From positions 35,601,501 through 35,665,500 of the forward strand of contig NC_092526.1 of the NCBI RefSeq assembly GCF_037038585.1: 64,000 bases of DNA, given 5' to 3'. Positions 49,845-60,058 of this stretch are shown piece after piece. This DNA comes from Patagioenas fasciata (Eukaryota > Chordata > Aves > Columbiformes > Columbidae). A model generated the notes under the pieces. It was not told the origin of the DNA. It did not search any database and worked only from the letters and a program-made list of their open reading frames with translations. The translations under genes were made by a program, and so were the position numbers. Within the stretch, counting starts at the first letter, position 1. Each line of letters begins with the position of its first letter.

Positions 49845-50408
49845 TAATTTTGCTGCAGGCAGACAGGCAAGTCCTGTGTGTGCATCAGCATCAAGAAGCT
49901 TCTGCACTGAAGACACAGACCAGGCTGTGCATGGAGGTCCCCTTATCTCTGCTTTTCAGAAACCCCTGCGAATTTCTGAAGGCAGCTGAACCATACAAAC
50001 TCCCCAAGATCTTGTCGAATCACTTCTGTCTTCAAAACACAGGGTGTAGCAGTGGAAGGAGAGCTTTCCCTGGGATTTGAGGCACTGAGTGGGAGTTGAG
50101 AGAAAGGCCAGCATCTGCTGATCTCAGGGTACCACCAGGAGAATACTGCACAAGGATCTTGAGGAGTTCACTTGGGCCAGAGCCATCCCGAGGTCTCCAG
50201 TTAAAGCAGAATTGCTAAAAAGTCATGCAAAGTGACCAGGGGAGCCAAAGGGGCTTTAGAGTCCCAACAGTTGCAATGATTAAAAGGAAAGCTGATGAAT
50301 AAGCATTTATAGCATATATCAGACTTTCCTTAAATATCTAGGCATGCTTTAGATCAGCAATTCTGCGGTGCACAAACCACCAGAGATTTTGCAGAGATGG
50401 GGATGCAT

Positions 50409-50447
50409 TAAAAAAAAAACAAAACAAAACAAAAAACCCACGCCACT
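50409..50447 (+). repeat. A-rich (AAAAC)n tract
   Basis: An A run leads into tandem AAAAC units and a second A run. It is a low-complexity tract of the same type as those at 21405 and 24829. Confidence 0.85.
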
Positions 50448-53400
50448 AAGGTCAGCACAGAGGTGCAAAACTCAGGGCAGAGACATGACTGCCTGCATAG
50501 TACTGATGGATAATAATCCAGACCCAAATACATCTTGGACTAGTGTTCTCCCATGAGTTCTTAGACCAGGGATGCAACCCTCCCCACTTCCATTTGTACA
50601 ACAATGACAACCCTGCTGTTGAATGTGAGACTGAGTTTCTTTGTTAAAAATCCCACTGACACCTGGAGCATTTCAAGCATTTCTCCCCACCTTGCTGTGA
50701 AAACCCTTTCGTGTTTCCGCAGCTTTGAACAGCCTCTGCCCCTGGTTCACCCCGGTTCCCAGGCAGTTGCCAGCCCCCCATATCAGACGTGAACTTGGAC
50801 AGGATTTCAGAGACCATACTTCAACTCTTTTTGCTAGTTTTGAACTCTTCAAAGATCATGTGTTCAAGCTTTTCCACCTGAAGTCTGAAGACTAAAACCA
50901 TACCCTATTAGAAATACCACAGTAAGACATGACATGCTTTATTAATAACGTAACTTTAAAAATTACATGGGATTTTAACAAAATAAAGTAGGGCTAAGTC
51001 TAGGCAACACAGCAGCAAAAAAGGTTCCTGGTGCATAAAGGAAAACAGAAAACATCAATATTTTTGCATTACAAATGTTGAGCTAGCAGTGTTGCCAAAT
51101 TGTGGACATTTTCAGATGTGTTTCTGTCCCTTCATCTTTTTCTTTTTCCTCTTTTGCTGAATATCCTAACACAGCAGCATTCACTTGCTATAGACAGACT
51201 TGAAACTGCAGGATTCTCTGCCATGCTGCAGCCTCTCCTGAAGGAGCAGGAGGGGATCTGGGGGAAGATGCTCCTTTTTAACTGTAACAGATGATGCCCA
51301 GTGTTGGGAGGGAGCCCCTGGGAAGCAGAGGAGATGTAAGCATCAGTTTCTTTGGAGGCGGGACAAACCCCCACTGATTACATGGGAGGAGAATTTCATG
51401 CTGTTTTTGAAACCCTAAGAAGTGAGGTTAGTGGCATTATAGAGAGCTGCCAGGAGCAAATGTGCTCACAAACACCTCCCTGTACTTTGCTGGGATTGAG
51501 TTGAGCCTGACAAACAGTGAGGAGCCCAAAACTGGGAGAAGGCACAACACAAAACTCAGGGAATATGAACCAAGAGCTGGGATCATCTCCTGTGCTCTTA
51601 TCTCAGTGGAGACAAGTGATAGAGCAAAGCACAGAGGGAGCAAAGGGAGCCGAGAGGGAGAAAAGTGGAGCAGACCAGGAGAAGGAGCCCAGGAGACCAA
51701 CAACAGAGGAGACCAGGGAAGAGGCAACATGCAAAATGAGCAGCTTGGGCTGGAATTTATCACAAAGGGAGGCTGAACTCACAGTAGCTCAGGGTTCCCC
51801 ACAGAACACTGCATCCCATGGATGTTACAGGCATGATGACCGAGATGAAGTGGGAGCAACCAGACCTGCCATGAGCATCGGGTTCAAGAAAAAGAGATAG
51901 GCTGGAGGCAGAAAGGACCTCAGGGATAGGGCCAAGCTCATCCTTTTCAAACTTACATTAATTTCCATGATTCTTTTGAAAATACCAACCTACGTTCATG
52001 GCTTAGTCTTTATCATTTAATTACTCTTTCAATCTCTTAGAAAAACTTTAATGCATGACATACAATACCAACATGAGTAAGCATAAAGCAACATTTCCAG
52101 GTTTGAAGCATACAGCTGGAAGTCCAGGAAAAGACAATCTGGTTCAGAGCAGCCCCAACGCATTCTGCTACTGCAGTAGTCCATGCCATCTCCATAGACA
52201 TTTCTGGTCCCTGGGCTAGATTCCACCTCCTTTTCCTAGAAAGGCAGTCCACAAGCATCTCCTTAGCTCTCTTGTGCCTAGGAGCAATCCTCAGCCAACA
52301 AAATTACTTGGCTGGGTCTCATCAGAGGTGATCCCCTGGCTGGGTAGTGATTATCCAAAAGCTAAGCATTTCATCCATAGCCCATGTACACGGGAGCAAA
52401 GAAAGATCTTTGCAGACATGGAAAAAGGGAACAGATTCCCCCAGAACAAACTGCCAATCTCTGCAGCCAGAGCCTAGCTTGTGAAACCAAGCACAGCTAA
52501 AAGGAATAAACTCTGCTCCTTTTATTAATAGTGCATAGATGGAAATAGTTTGGATGGTTTATACTGGAGAAAGCTAACAGCCTGGATTTCAGTGCATCCC
52601 ACAACCAGAGATGAAACAGCCAAGTGAGGTGATGGAAACAGACCACGGACACCTCTGGAAGGAAAAGCAATGCCAACAGCTCTCCTTAGTCCCTGAAGCT
52701 GCTGTGATATTGCACACTTTAGCCAGCTTTCTTATCCCAGCATTAGCTAGTGTGGAGGCAGCACACAAACACTTGGAGATGAGTGCAGGCCCTTCCTCCA
52801 TGCACATCAGGATGCTTTTGCAGCATGCCCTGCTCTGCTGCAATGGAATAACCCTGCAGTGCTTGCCAAAGAGTGACTGAGGGGAGGGAAAGGGAAGGAA
52901 GAAGAAAGTATTTAATAACTCCCAAATCATTTTTAAAAATTCATTAGCTATTATTTCAGCTGTGTGACCTCCTGAAGGGGCTTTCTAGAGGGTCAGATCA
53001 TGCAGTCAACTAAAAATATAAATAACTATGGAAAGGGTAGAGAGAACTTTATTTGGCCAAATCGTGTGGGATGTCAGGTTAAGTTTCCTGTAGGGTGCAT
53101 CCGTGCACATCCAGGACACCAGTGTGGCCAAACAGCTCCCCCAGCCTGACGATACCTCCCCAGCCAGCAGGCATAGCGCAAGAAAACAAGTTATTTTCAT
53201 TTGGGGAGTGCTGATTTCCAAATCCTTCCTGCCAGAAGGGACAGAAGCACATTGCGTTGCTGCAAGGTTTGCAGCTGCAGCATCAGATACATTGCAGAGA
53301 CAAGTTCCCAGCCAGGCACGCTGCTCTGTGTAAGGGTCTTTATCCTTCCTAGCTACAGGACTCATATTTGGGTAGGAGACACTTGTAAGTTCCTTTCCAT

Positions 53401-54572
53401 TTCTTTTTTCCACCACCTTCAAGGAAAAAATGGGTGCCACAAGAACCAGCCAGTCTCCCTGAGCCCATCCCTTAAAACTTCATTTCATTCACTCATTTAT
53501 TGACGTTGACTTAAATAACCGCTGGCCTCAGGAAGCCTTTAAGTTAAGGAACTGATAATCTTTAGATAGCTGTTCATCTTTCAGGTGAGGATTCGGTAAG
53601 AAATACAGCTAATCACATTTCCTAAGAACCAAGGATCACGTGGAACACAAGGCTCTATCCACAGGGATAGATGTCTAAAACCAGAATCGCTTTGGTTGTC
53701 AGTAGTATCCTTATGGTTGTGCTTCCTAACAGCTGAACACCAGCTTTGCAGTATTACATCCTTAAATTAAGTCATTACAGACATCCTATGCTACACCATA
53801 CCTACAGTATTTTGAAGTCTAAACACAGTATGAGGTGACCTGTGTACTGCATGTAGAAGCATGCACACACACTTCTCTAGACAGCGATAGATCAATACTT
53901 CCACATACTCTACCTACATTCAATGTGATTGCTTAACGAGCTTTTAAATCTTTCACTTCAATTACCAGACATGACACCCAGCCTTTCTCATTCTTCAAAC
54001 ATACATGTGCAATTTTAACCTGGGGAAAAAGAAGTTTAAGGACACATTTTGCTGTACTGCAAACATAAGCCTTATGCAAAACTCTGTTGTATAGAGCAGA
54101 AAAAGCTGTTTGGTGCCAGTCGCAAACCTGAGCAGTCAGATGAGAAGCCCACCAGCAGCAGAGCAAGTCCCTGATTCACAGCAGCACAGGCTTAGCACAG
54201 GTCTGCACATCTTAGGACAGCTTGCAAAATTCAGAGAGGAACAGCATTGCCAAAGACAAAACACAAAGTCTTTGTTTTGAACAGATGCAGAGTGCTCCTC
54301 TTCCTCCCCCCACCCTCCCCAAAAGGAGATTGCGTCGGTATTGCAATAATACAGGTTATTAGCTCAGTGGGAACCCAGCAGAGTTCAGACTCAAAGGTTC
54401 AAGCAAGTCCAGCTTGCAGCTGGCAAACCTAAACAAGACCAGCCAGCTGGCCTTGAGCTGAGTCATCCACACAGTAATTTGGCTGAAAGTGTTGACTTAA
54501 GCCATTCATTTAATCACCAAATCCAAAAAAGCCCCTGAAAACTGGAGACAAGAAAATGCACATCTGCCTTTT

Positions 54573-54606
54573 ACAGAACAACAGACTGGAAAAGACCATG
54601 CAAACC
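54573..54606 (-). mobile_element. Possible CR1 LINE 3' end relic
   Basis: ACAGAACAACAGACTGGAAA followed by AGACC resembles the terminal part of avian CR1 seen in reverse complement, recalled as CACAGAATCACAGAGTTGG then AAAAGACC. The similarity fades within about 35 bp. If real, this is a short, old, 5'-truncated copy, which is the normal state of CR1 in birds. Confidence 0.35.
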
Positions 54607-56586
54607 AATTTTCCAGAGCTTTTTCTGGGCTTCTGTGTGCATGTTGTATGCAGTTCAAGTTCCTGGTAGTCATCTGCTAGTCTGTTCTGATTCAGCAGAG
54701 CACATGGCACATCCTCAGTGCAGGTGCTAAATCACACTTAAGTCAGCATGGCTAACGGCACACATTTAGACATTAGGCATGTGATTAAATACTTCACTAA
54801 ATAGAGACGAGGCAAGCTAAGGACACACTGACTTTTTCTCCTCTTTTAGCAGAGAGATTTCATCTTTGCACGTTTCTTCCTCCTGGAGTTTGAGCTTGCT
54901 GGAGCGAGACTCATTGTTCCCCTTTGAAAAACAGCAGGAAGGGAGCAAGCTACTTTGTTTTACCACTTGTGAAGCCATAAACTGCAGAAGCCTGATGAAA
55001 AACTGACATGACAGCTCTGGATAGCTTATTTACAGGGAACAGGCAGAAAACAGCAACACAGAAAGCATAAAGCAACAACATAGAAAGCAGGTAGACAGCA
55101 AGCAATTCACACCACCTTTGGTGTCCACTATCAGAAGATACACATTAAATATATATAGCTAAATAATTGTCACTGATTGCAGAGGAAACTGAAAGCCTGA
55201 GGGCATTAGTTTATGTGTGTGCAGACTCCTGGAGCAGAGCAGGGGGTTGGGCAGCTCAGGGTAGCATCCCCACTCCAAATGTGTTGCTACAGAGGTCGTG
55301 AGCAGCATCTGTCCCTCTCCCGCTTCCCAGTACTTGCTCACCCGGCATCACCATGCAACAGTTTCAGGAACGCCTGTAACACAGCCTGCCAGGCTCCAGC
55401 CCAGCTGCAAGTGATGGTGCTAGCCTTATGAGTCTTGAAAAAGAAAGAAAAAAAGTGATTCACAGTTGCTCAGACAGGGACCAGTGGGTTAGTGTTATCT
55501 CCTCAGGAGACTGCACTTCCCAAGGAGGATAGCAACATCAGAAACCACAAAAATAGAGATAAAATAGGTCACCTATGACCAGTCTCTAGGGAGACCCACA
55601 GCTGCTATGATATTGCCCAGCCTTTGCCTTCACTATAAGCCCCTCCAGCAGCTACCACAGCCCGAGGTGCACAAGCAGCGCTGAAAAACAACACAGACAT
55701 TCAAGGATTTGTTCCATCAGCCAGCTGAGAGGTTCGAAGCAATGCAAACAAGGCCATGTTGAAACATGGCGTATTCAAACAAACAAAAAAACAACACTCT
55801 GCAGACTCCAAAACCTTACCTCCTACCACTTGTCCTGCAAAGGTCCTCTGATGTAAAGTTGTGCTGGGCACCCCTCAGCAGCAGAGGCAGCCTAGAGAAG
55901 AATCTGGCAAGGAGATAAGAGAGAAGCAGGAGCTGCTTATAAACACCGAGGCGGGGGAGGAAGAGCGGCAGCTGAATGAAAGAGCTCAGGCTGAAATCTG
56001 GAGGGCTGGCTTTAAGCACGGGCAATGCCACCTGCATTGAAGGCAGAAGCTATGAAGTTTATGTAAAGGGTTGTATGGTGTGATACTTGCAACACAGTTT
56101 GGAAGAAAAGGCCTGGGAGTGATGCAAGACACAGGAGGGGTTCGTGTCCATGTTAATGTAGCTGTCAGACCACGGAAAACAGAGAGAAAGAGCCTCAGGG
56201 CACTATCTAACACCTAATGCAAAGCGAACTGTGGTTTACCAGCACACCTATATAAAGTCACCAGTCCCAGAAGCACAATGTTGGCATTGGCCCTGTACAG
56301 GGTGCCCGAAAGGTGAACGCAGCTGATGTGGTGTGTGGCAGGACTCCTGTCCTGAGATGTGCCCTCCCCAGCCTTGCACATCAGCCGGTGGCTTTCTCTA
56401 AAGCGCAGCGTGGTTTACAGCACGGGTACACGCCAGACAGCCTTTCTTGATGCCAAGTACTTCTTACCCCCACAGGATTGTTTGGCGTGTAAACTTGCTC
56501 TTCATGAGGGCAGCACTCTGTAACCCAGCATATTTTAAAGAGTTGGACTATTCTTGCCATAAAAAAAAAAGATCAGAGTAGCTTTA
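54607..56586. other. TWIST2 intron, no further feature seen
   Basis: Unique sequence with an (AAAC)n-type tract near 55779-55793. No exon, RNA gene or large repeat is recognised. Confidence 0.5.
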
Positions 56587-56686
56587 TTGACTGCAGTGGA
56601 GTTAAGCCGGTTTATTCCAAGTGCGAATTTGGCCCCTTGACTTCAATGAAGCTGTGTTGATTAATCCCAGATGGAGACCTGGCCTG
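56587..56686 (+). repeat. 50 + 50 bp tandem pair in an ancient interspersed-repeat relic
   Basis: Two head-to-tail 50-bp units start at 56587 and 56637, each beginning TTGACT and ending with TGGCC. Ungapped alignment gives 30 of 50 identical positions, well above chance. Shared words include TTGACTNCANTGNAG, a TTNATTNNTCC-like middle and TGGCC. The sequence resembles a short repeat I remember from bird, turtle and crocodilian DNA (ending near GAGGATCTGGCC). The family name is not known to me. No coding potential. Confidence 0.55.
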
Positions 56687-57362
56687 GTACAATCCCCTTG
56701 GAAAGTCCTGGGAGATTAGTAACACATAGACTGAATCACGGCCTTAACTCAGAGCTTGGGTGGTTATCAAAAACCTTCACCTGCCACCTTGGGAAACACT
56801 GCCAGGCTGGGACTGAGAAATTGCAATCGCTGACTTAAGGGACCCGGGGTGCGGTGGGCGAGGGCACATTTTTCAAACGCTGCCTCATGCTCAGGGGAGA
56901 TGACAAAGTAGCACCCTTTCTTCTGCAAGCGTCTGGGAATGTTACCGGGATGTGAATCCCAGCTCTGCCAAAACCCAAGCACGGTGACATTCAGCAATCT
57001 GGGCAAGGAAACAAGGGAATCCTGCTTCTTCTCATTCAGGGCTTTTTGTGATGTTCTGTAAAGATCTGTAAGTGTAAAAACTGAGGATTATATCCCCAGA
57101 GCTTTGGGGAATCTGCCCCAGCATCTGTTTGCCAATTTTGAAGGGCGAACACAGCTTCATACAGCAAAAGGAAATCTTCCCCACTCCAAACGCAAAAAAA
57201 GAAATCACGGTCTCTTTTTCAGCAGTCACCTCCAAGTCTCTGTAACAGCAGGCAAAGTTTTGCTTCCCAATGTTATAGGCACAAGGGCCCTACTTCTAGC
57301 AGGGAACAAATCCACCACAAATTAAAATCTCTTGACTTTCACAGAAATTGCTTTACATATGC
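56687..57362. other. TWIST2 intron, no further feature seen
   Basis: Unique sequence with no recognised exon, RNA gene or repeat. Confidence 0.5.
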
Positions 57363-57382
57363 ACAGACACACGTGTGCCTGT
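57363..57382. promoter_or_regulatory. E-box palindrome (CACACGTGTG core)
   Basis: CACACGTGTG (57368-57377) is a perfect 10-bp palindrome around the CACGTG E-box. After one mismatched pair the symmetry resumes with ACAG and CTGT on the outside, giving 20 bp overall. CACGTG sites are bound by MYC/MAX, USF, CLOCK/BMAL and similar bHLH factors. Function is inference. Confidence 0.45.
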
Positions 57383-57981
57383 AGAGAGATGGTAAAGCTG
57401 TCCCCTTTTGTTGCAGTGTGCAGCAATGCCAGAATAAACCAATTCAAATGCAGGTGATGATGGTTTTTTGGTCTCAGGCAGCAGAAATGCAGGATGGATG
57501 GTATGTAGCCCACCTCCCCAACATTATTTGTGCAGAGGCATTATTCCTGGCTGTAGGATGCCAATGTCTCTCCCCAGATGGCTGAAGTTTCCCCTCTTCT
57601 GCTTTGAGTTGCATTGCGCATGTCAAGGTGACAACAAAAGGGCTTGGAGTTGCGTGCAGAGGAGGCACAATATCGCTGTCAGAAAGAAAGAAACCCCTAA
57701 GCTTGCTGTTTGCTCACTTCAGCTCTGCCTTCCAAGTGTTTCTGAAGTCAGGCATCTGGAGCGTGATGTAATCTGAAGATTGATCATCAGCAGCACACGT
57801 ACAGCTGTGCACATCTGGCCTATAGGTGTTTCTGCTGCTATTTGTCAGTGACTGTATCGAACATTAAAAAGAACCTTGAGTTGTAAGGCAATCATGCCTG
57901 TCCTGTGGATTGTTCACAGAAGCCCCTGAAATGCCATTGGTTTTCTGCAAACTGTCTCTGATTTTCAGTGGGTGGCCCCAC
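57383..57981. other. TWIST2 intron, no further feature seen
   Basis: Unique sequence with no recognised exon, RNA gene or repeat. Confidence 0.5.
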
Positions 57982-58036
57982 GTTGTTGGGGTTTGTTTGG
58001 TTGGTTTTTGTTTGGTTGGTTTTTGTTTTGTTTTTT
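57982..58036 (+). repeat. G/T-only tract with 15-bp tandem unit
   Basis: 55 consecutive bases on the + strand are only G or T. Inside, the 15-bp unit TTTGGTTGGTTTTTG is repeated exactly (57996-58010 and 58011-58025). Like 23911-24002 it is the complement-type partner of the A/C tract at 3109-3224. Simple-sequence expansion is the simplest explanation. Confidence 0.9.
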
Positions 58037-58098
58037 AAGTAAAGAGTTTAAACCATATATGCTTTTAAAGCTAGTGTTTTGTTGTTGTTATGAATTCC

Positions 58099-58127
58099 AC
58101 TGGCATTAATCCATGCCAGTTGAGTCA
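58099..58127 (+). promoter_or_regulatory. 8-bp inverted repeat abutting an AP-1 site
   Basis: ACTGGCAT, spacer TAATCC and ATGCCAGT form a perfect inverted repeat (58099-58120). It is followed immediately by TGAGTCA (58121-58127), the AP-1 consensus. The TGGCA halves resemble NF1 half-sites, but their 8-nt spacing is not the NF1 spacing. A compact regulatory site is possible. Confidence 0.35.
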
Positions 58128-60030
58128 GTCATAACAGATGGCTGCTATCATCCACTTTCTGATTTACTCTTGCGAGTCAACGTAATTATGGAGTCTTTGT
58201 GCTGTGCTGATGAGAAAAAGTGGAGGCTCTTCCTCCTTGTGCTCAGCTCTGTATGGACACAGCAAGACTTGCTCCAAAAGTACATAATCTGAACAGGGCA
58301 GGGACAGGTGAAGTGGGGAAATGGGTGAGAAAAGTCTCATCCATGGGTTAGGACCTACCAGTGCTCAGTCCCAGTCCTGGAGCCAGAGAATGATGCTTCC
58401 CGCAGAGATGCTGCCACTCCTGAGATTTGCGAACTGCAGCTGAATACTTGCTGCACACAAGAAAAATAAGGAGAGCAGGGAAACTGCTGGCTGAGCAGGC
58501 CAGACCAAAAGAGTTCCCTTGGAAAAAGAATAAAGCTGCAGATGTATGTATTTATTTTTAGAGAAGGTGTTTTTCCTATAATTTGTATTATTTTGGCAGG
58601 AGTGCAGCTGGGAGGAGAAAAGATTTCCCTTCATCCAATACTCTTTGCTGTTCCAATACTCTTCACTGTTCTCAAATGGAGTGGAGGCAGGAGGGTGTTT
58701 TTACAGCCCATTTCATATCTCAGTTGTGTTTATCCCTGTAGAGATGGACAGGGACCAGAGACACATTTCACACTGACTGCTAGCATTGTCAGAGCACGCC
58801 GCACACCGTGCTGCATGCAGCCCTCAGCTGCCCGAAGCCACCGTCTTCATATATTTCCAAGAGGAAGACAACCACATTCCTACTGATATTTTCCTTCCAG
58901 ATAGTCTCAATCAGCCTACAGGAACATACACCAATAGATTTTACTTTGCTAACAGCTTAGTGCAGATATACAGTCAGTCATTGTAGCCCAGCTGATGGCA
59001 TAAGTCAATAAGCCATATCAACAGGTCATACAACTCTCTCCTGAAATAAATTAAGCCTTAGCTTGCAAGCTGTGTTTGTGCAGGGTAAAATATGCACATG
59101 GCTTTTGCTGTGAGCATCTCAGTAGAAGTGTACAGCCCACCCATAACAACTTTGCCCTCCTTACCTGATTTCTACGTAACGTATTGCTTTGGCTGGCCCG
59201 AGTGCACAGTGGGTGTGCATTTCAGGCAGGGAGAACCAAGTGCCTGCCCAGAATTGCTTGTGGTCTTTCAGCTGGAGCTTGTATTGATCTCTGAGAAGTC
59301 CGGAGGCCAGAGGATGGGGGACTCATGAGGCAGAGGAAGATGTGAAATGACTGCCCCTCATCCTTGGCATAAGCCTCATCAGCTTCAGAGCGACTCTCCC
59401 AGGACACATGTGCGTCTGTGCTACCTCTCCTCCCCAGCCCCATAGAGATCACTTGAGCTGTCCAAGAACATCTCATTCCCTGCCTTTTTCCCCCCTCCCT
59501 GCTCCTTCATTCCATACTTCTCTTGTGCAAAGCCAGGCTCCTGTCTGATTGTCTCTGGGGAGAGGAGATGAGACCAAGGGACAGCAATGGGCTTTCTCAG
59601 CTGCTACATTAGCTGGGAGGGTGGCTGCCTCCCTCCTGTCCTTCTTTGCACCCCGCTGCTACCTTTCTCTGGCCACTTGCCCTTCTGTGAGTCAGAAGAT
59701 CCTGGTGGTGTCCCCCAGAGCTTGTTCTTCTGAGCCACCCACGAGGCAGCTGGGCAGAGCCAAGGACGGAGCTTAGACGGCCCTTTCAAACCTCGAAGCA
59801 GCTCTGCTTTTTCCGGCTCCAACTGCTCATTAGCAGCTTCCGCCTCTCGGCAATTTCTCGCCGCGCGTTCAGTGATGTGCTGCCAAGTTTTTAACAAGGG
59901 GCTCCCACAAACCCACCTCTTCCTCCAGCTGCGACGAACCCCACTGCCCCGCAGAGGCCGATGCTCGGGCTGTGGAGGAGTACAGGGCTGGGGGAAATGT
60001 TGCTTTGGGGGGGGCTTCTTCCTGTTTAAA
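58128..60030. other. TWIST2 intron, no gene accepted
   Basis: Unique sequence that becomes GC-rich after about 59500. The longest open frame of the window (59604-60395, minus strand, 263 codons) lies partly here. It contains no internal ATG, opens with GTG and matches no family, so it is not called as a gene. An 18-bp imperfect tandem duplication is listed separately. Confidence 0.5.
58635..58670 (+). repeat. 18-bp tandem duplication
   Basis: CCAATACTCTTTGCTGTT is followed directly by CCAATACTCTTCACTGTT, 16 of 18 positions identical. It is a recent-looking local duplication that also doubles a CCAAT word. Confidence 0.9.
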
Positions 60031-60058
60031 GCTTTTTTTTTTCTTTCTTTCTTTTTTT
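60031..60058. repeat. Pyrimidine (T/CTTT) tract
   Basis: A T run passes into CTTT units and a second T run. On the minus strand it encodes a lysine-rich stretch in the 263-codon open frame, which is one reason that frame looks artefactual. Confidence 0.85.

Larger units (their letters stand above)
46936..54572. other. TWIST2 intron, no further feature seen
   Basis: Unique sequence with no recognisable exon. Minor items are an A run near 49393-49405, a repeat-relic core CTGAAGTCAACAGTGAG at about 49576-49592, an exact 12-bp tandem duplication TCACAGGAGCAT at 49821-49844, and an (AAAAC)n tract at about 50409-50447. An element near 51900 vaguely resembles CR1 but was not accepted. Confidence 0.5.

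Noticed and set aside
51900-51950. CR1-like words (AGAAAGGACCTCAGG)
   Set aside because: Similarity to the CR1 3' end needs gaps and stops after a few bases, weaker than the match at 54573.
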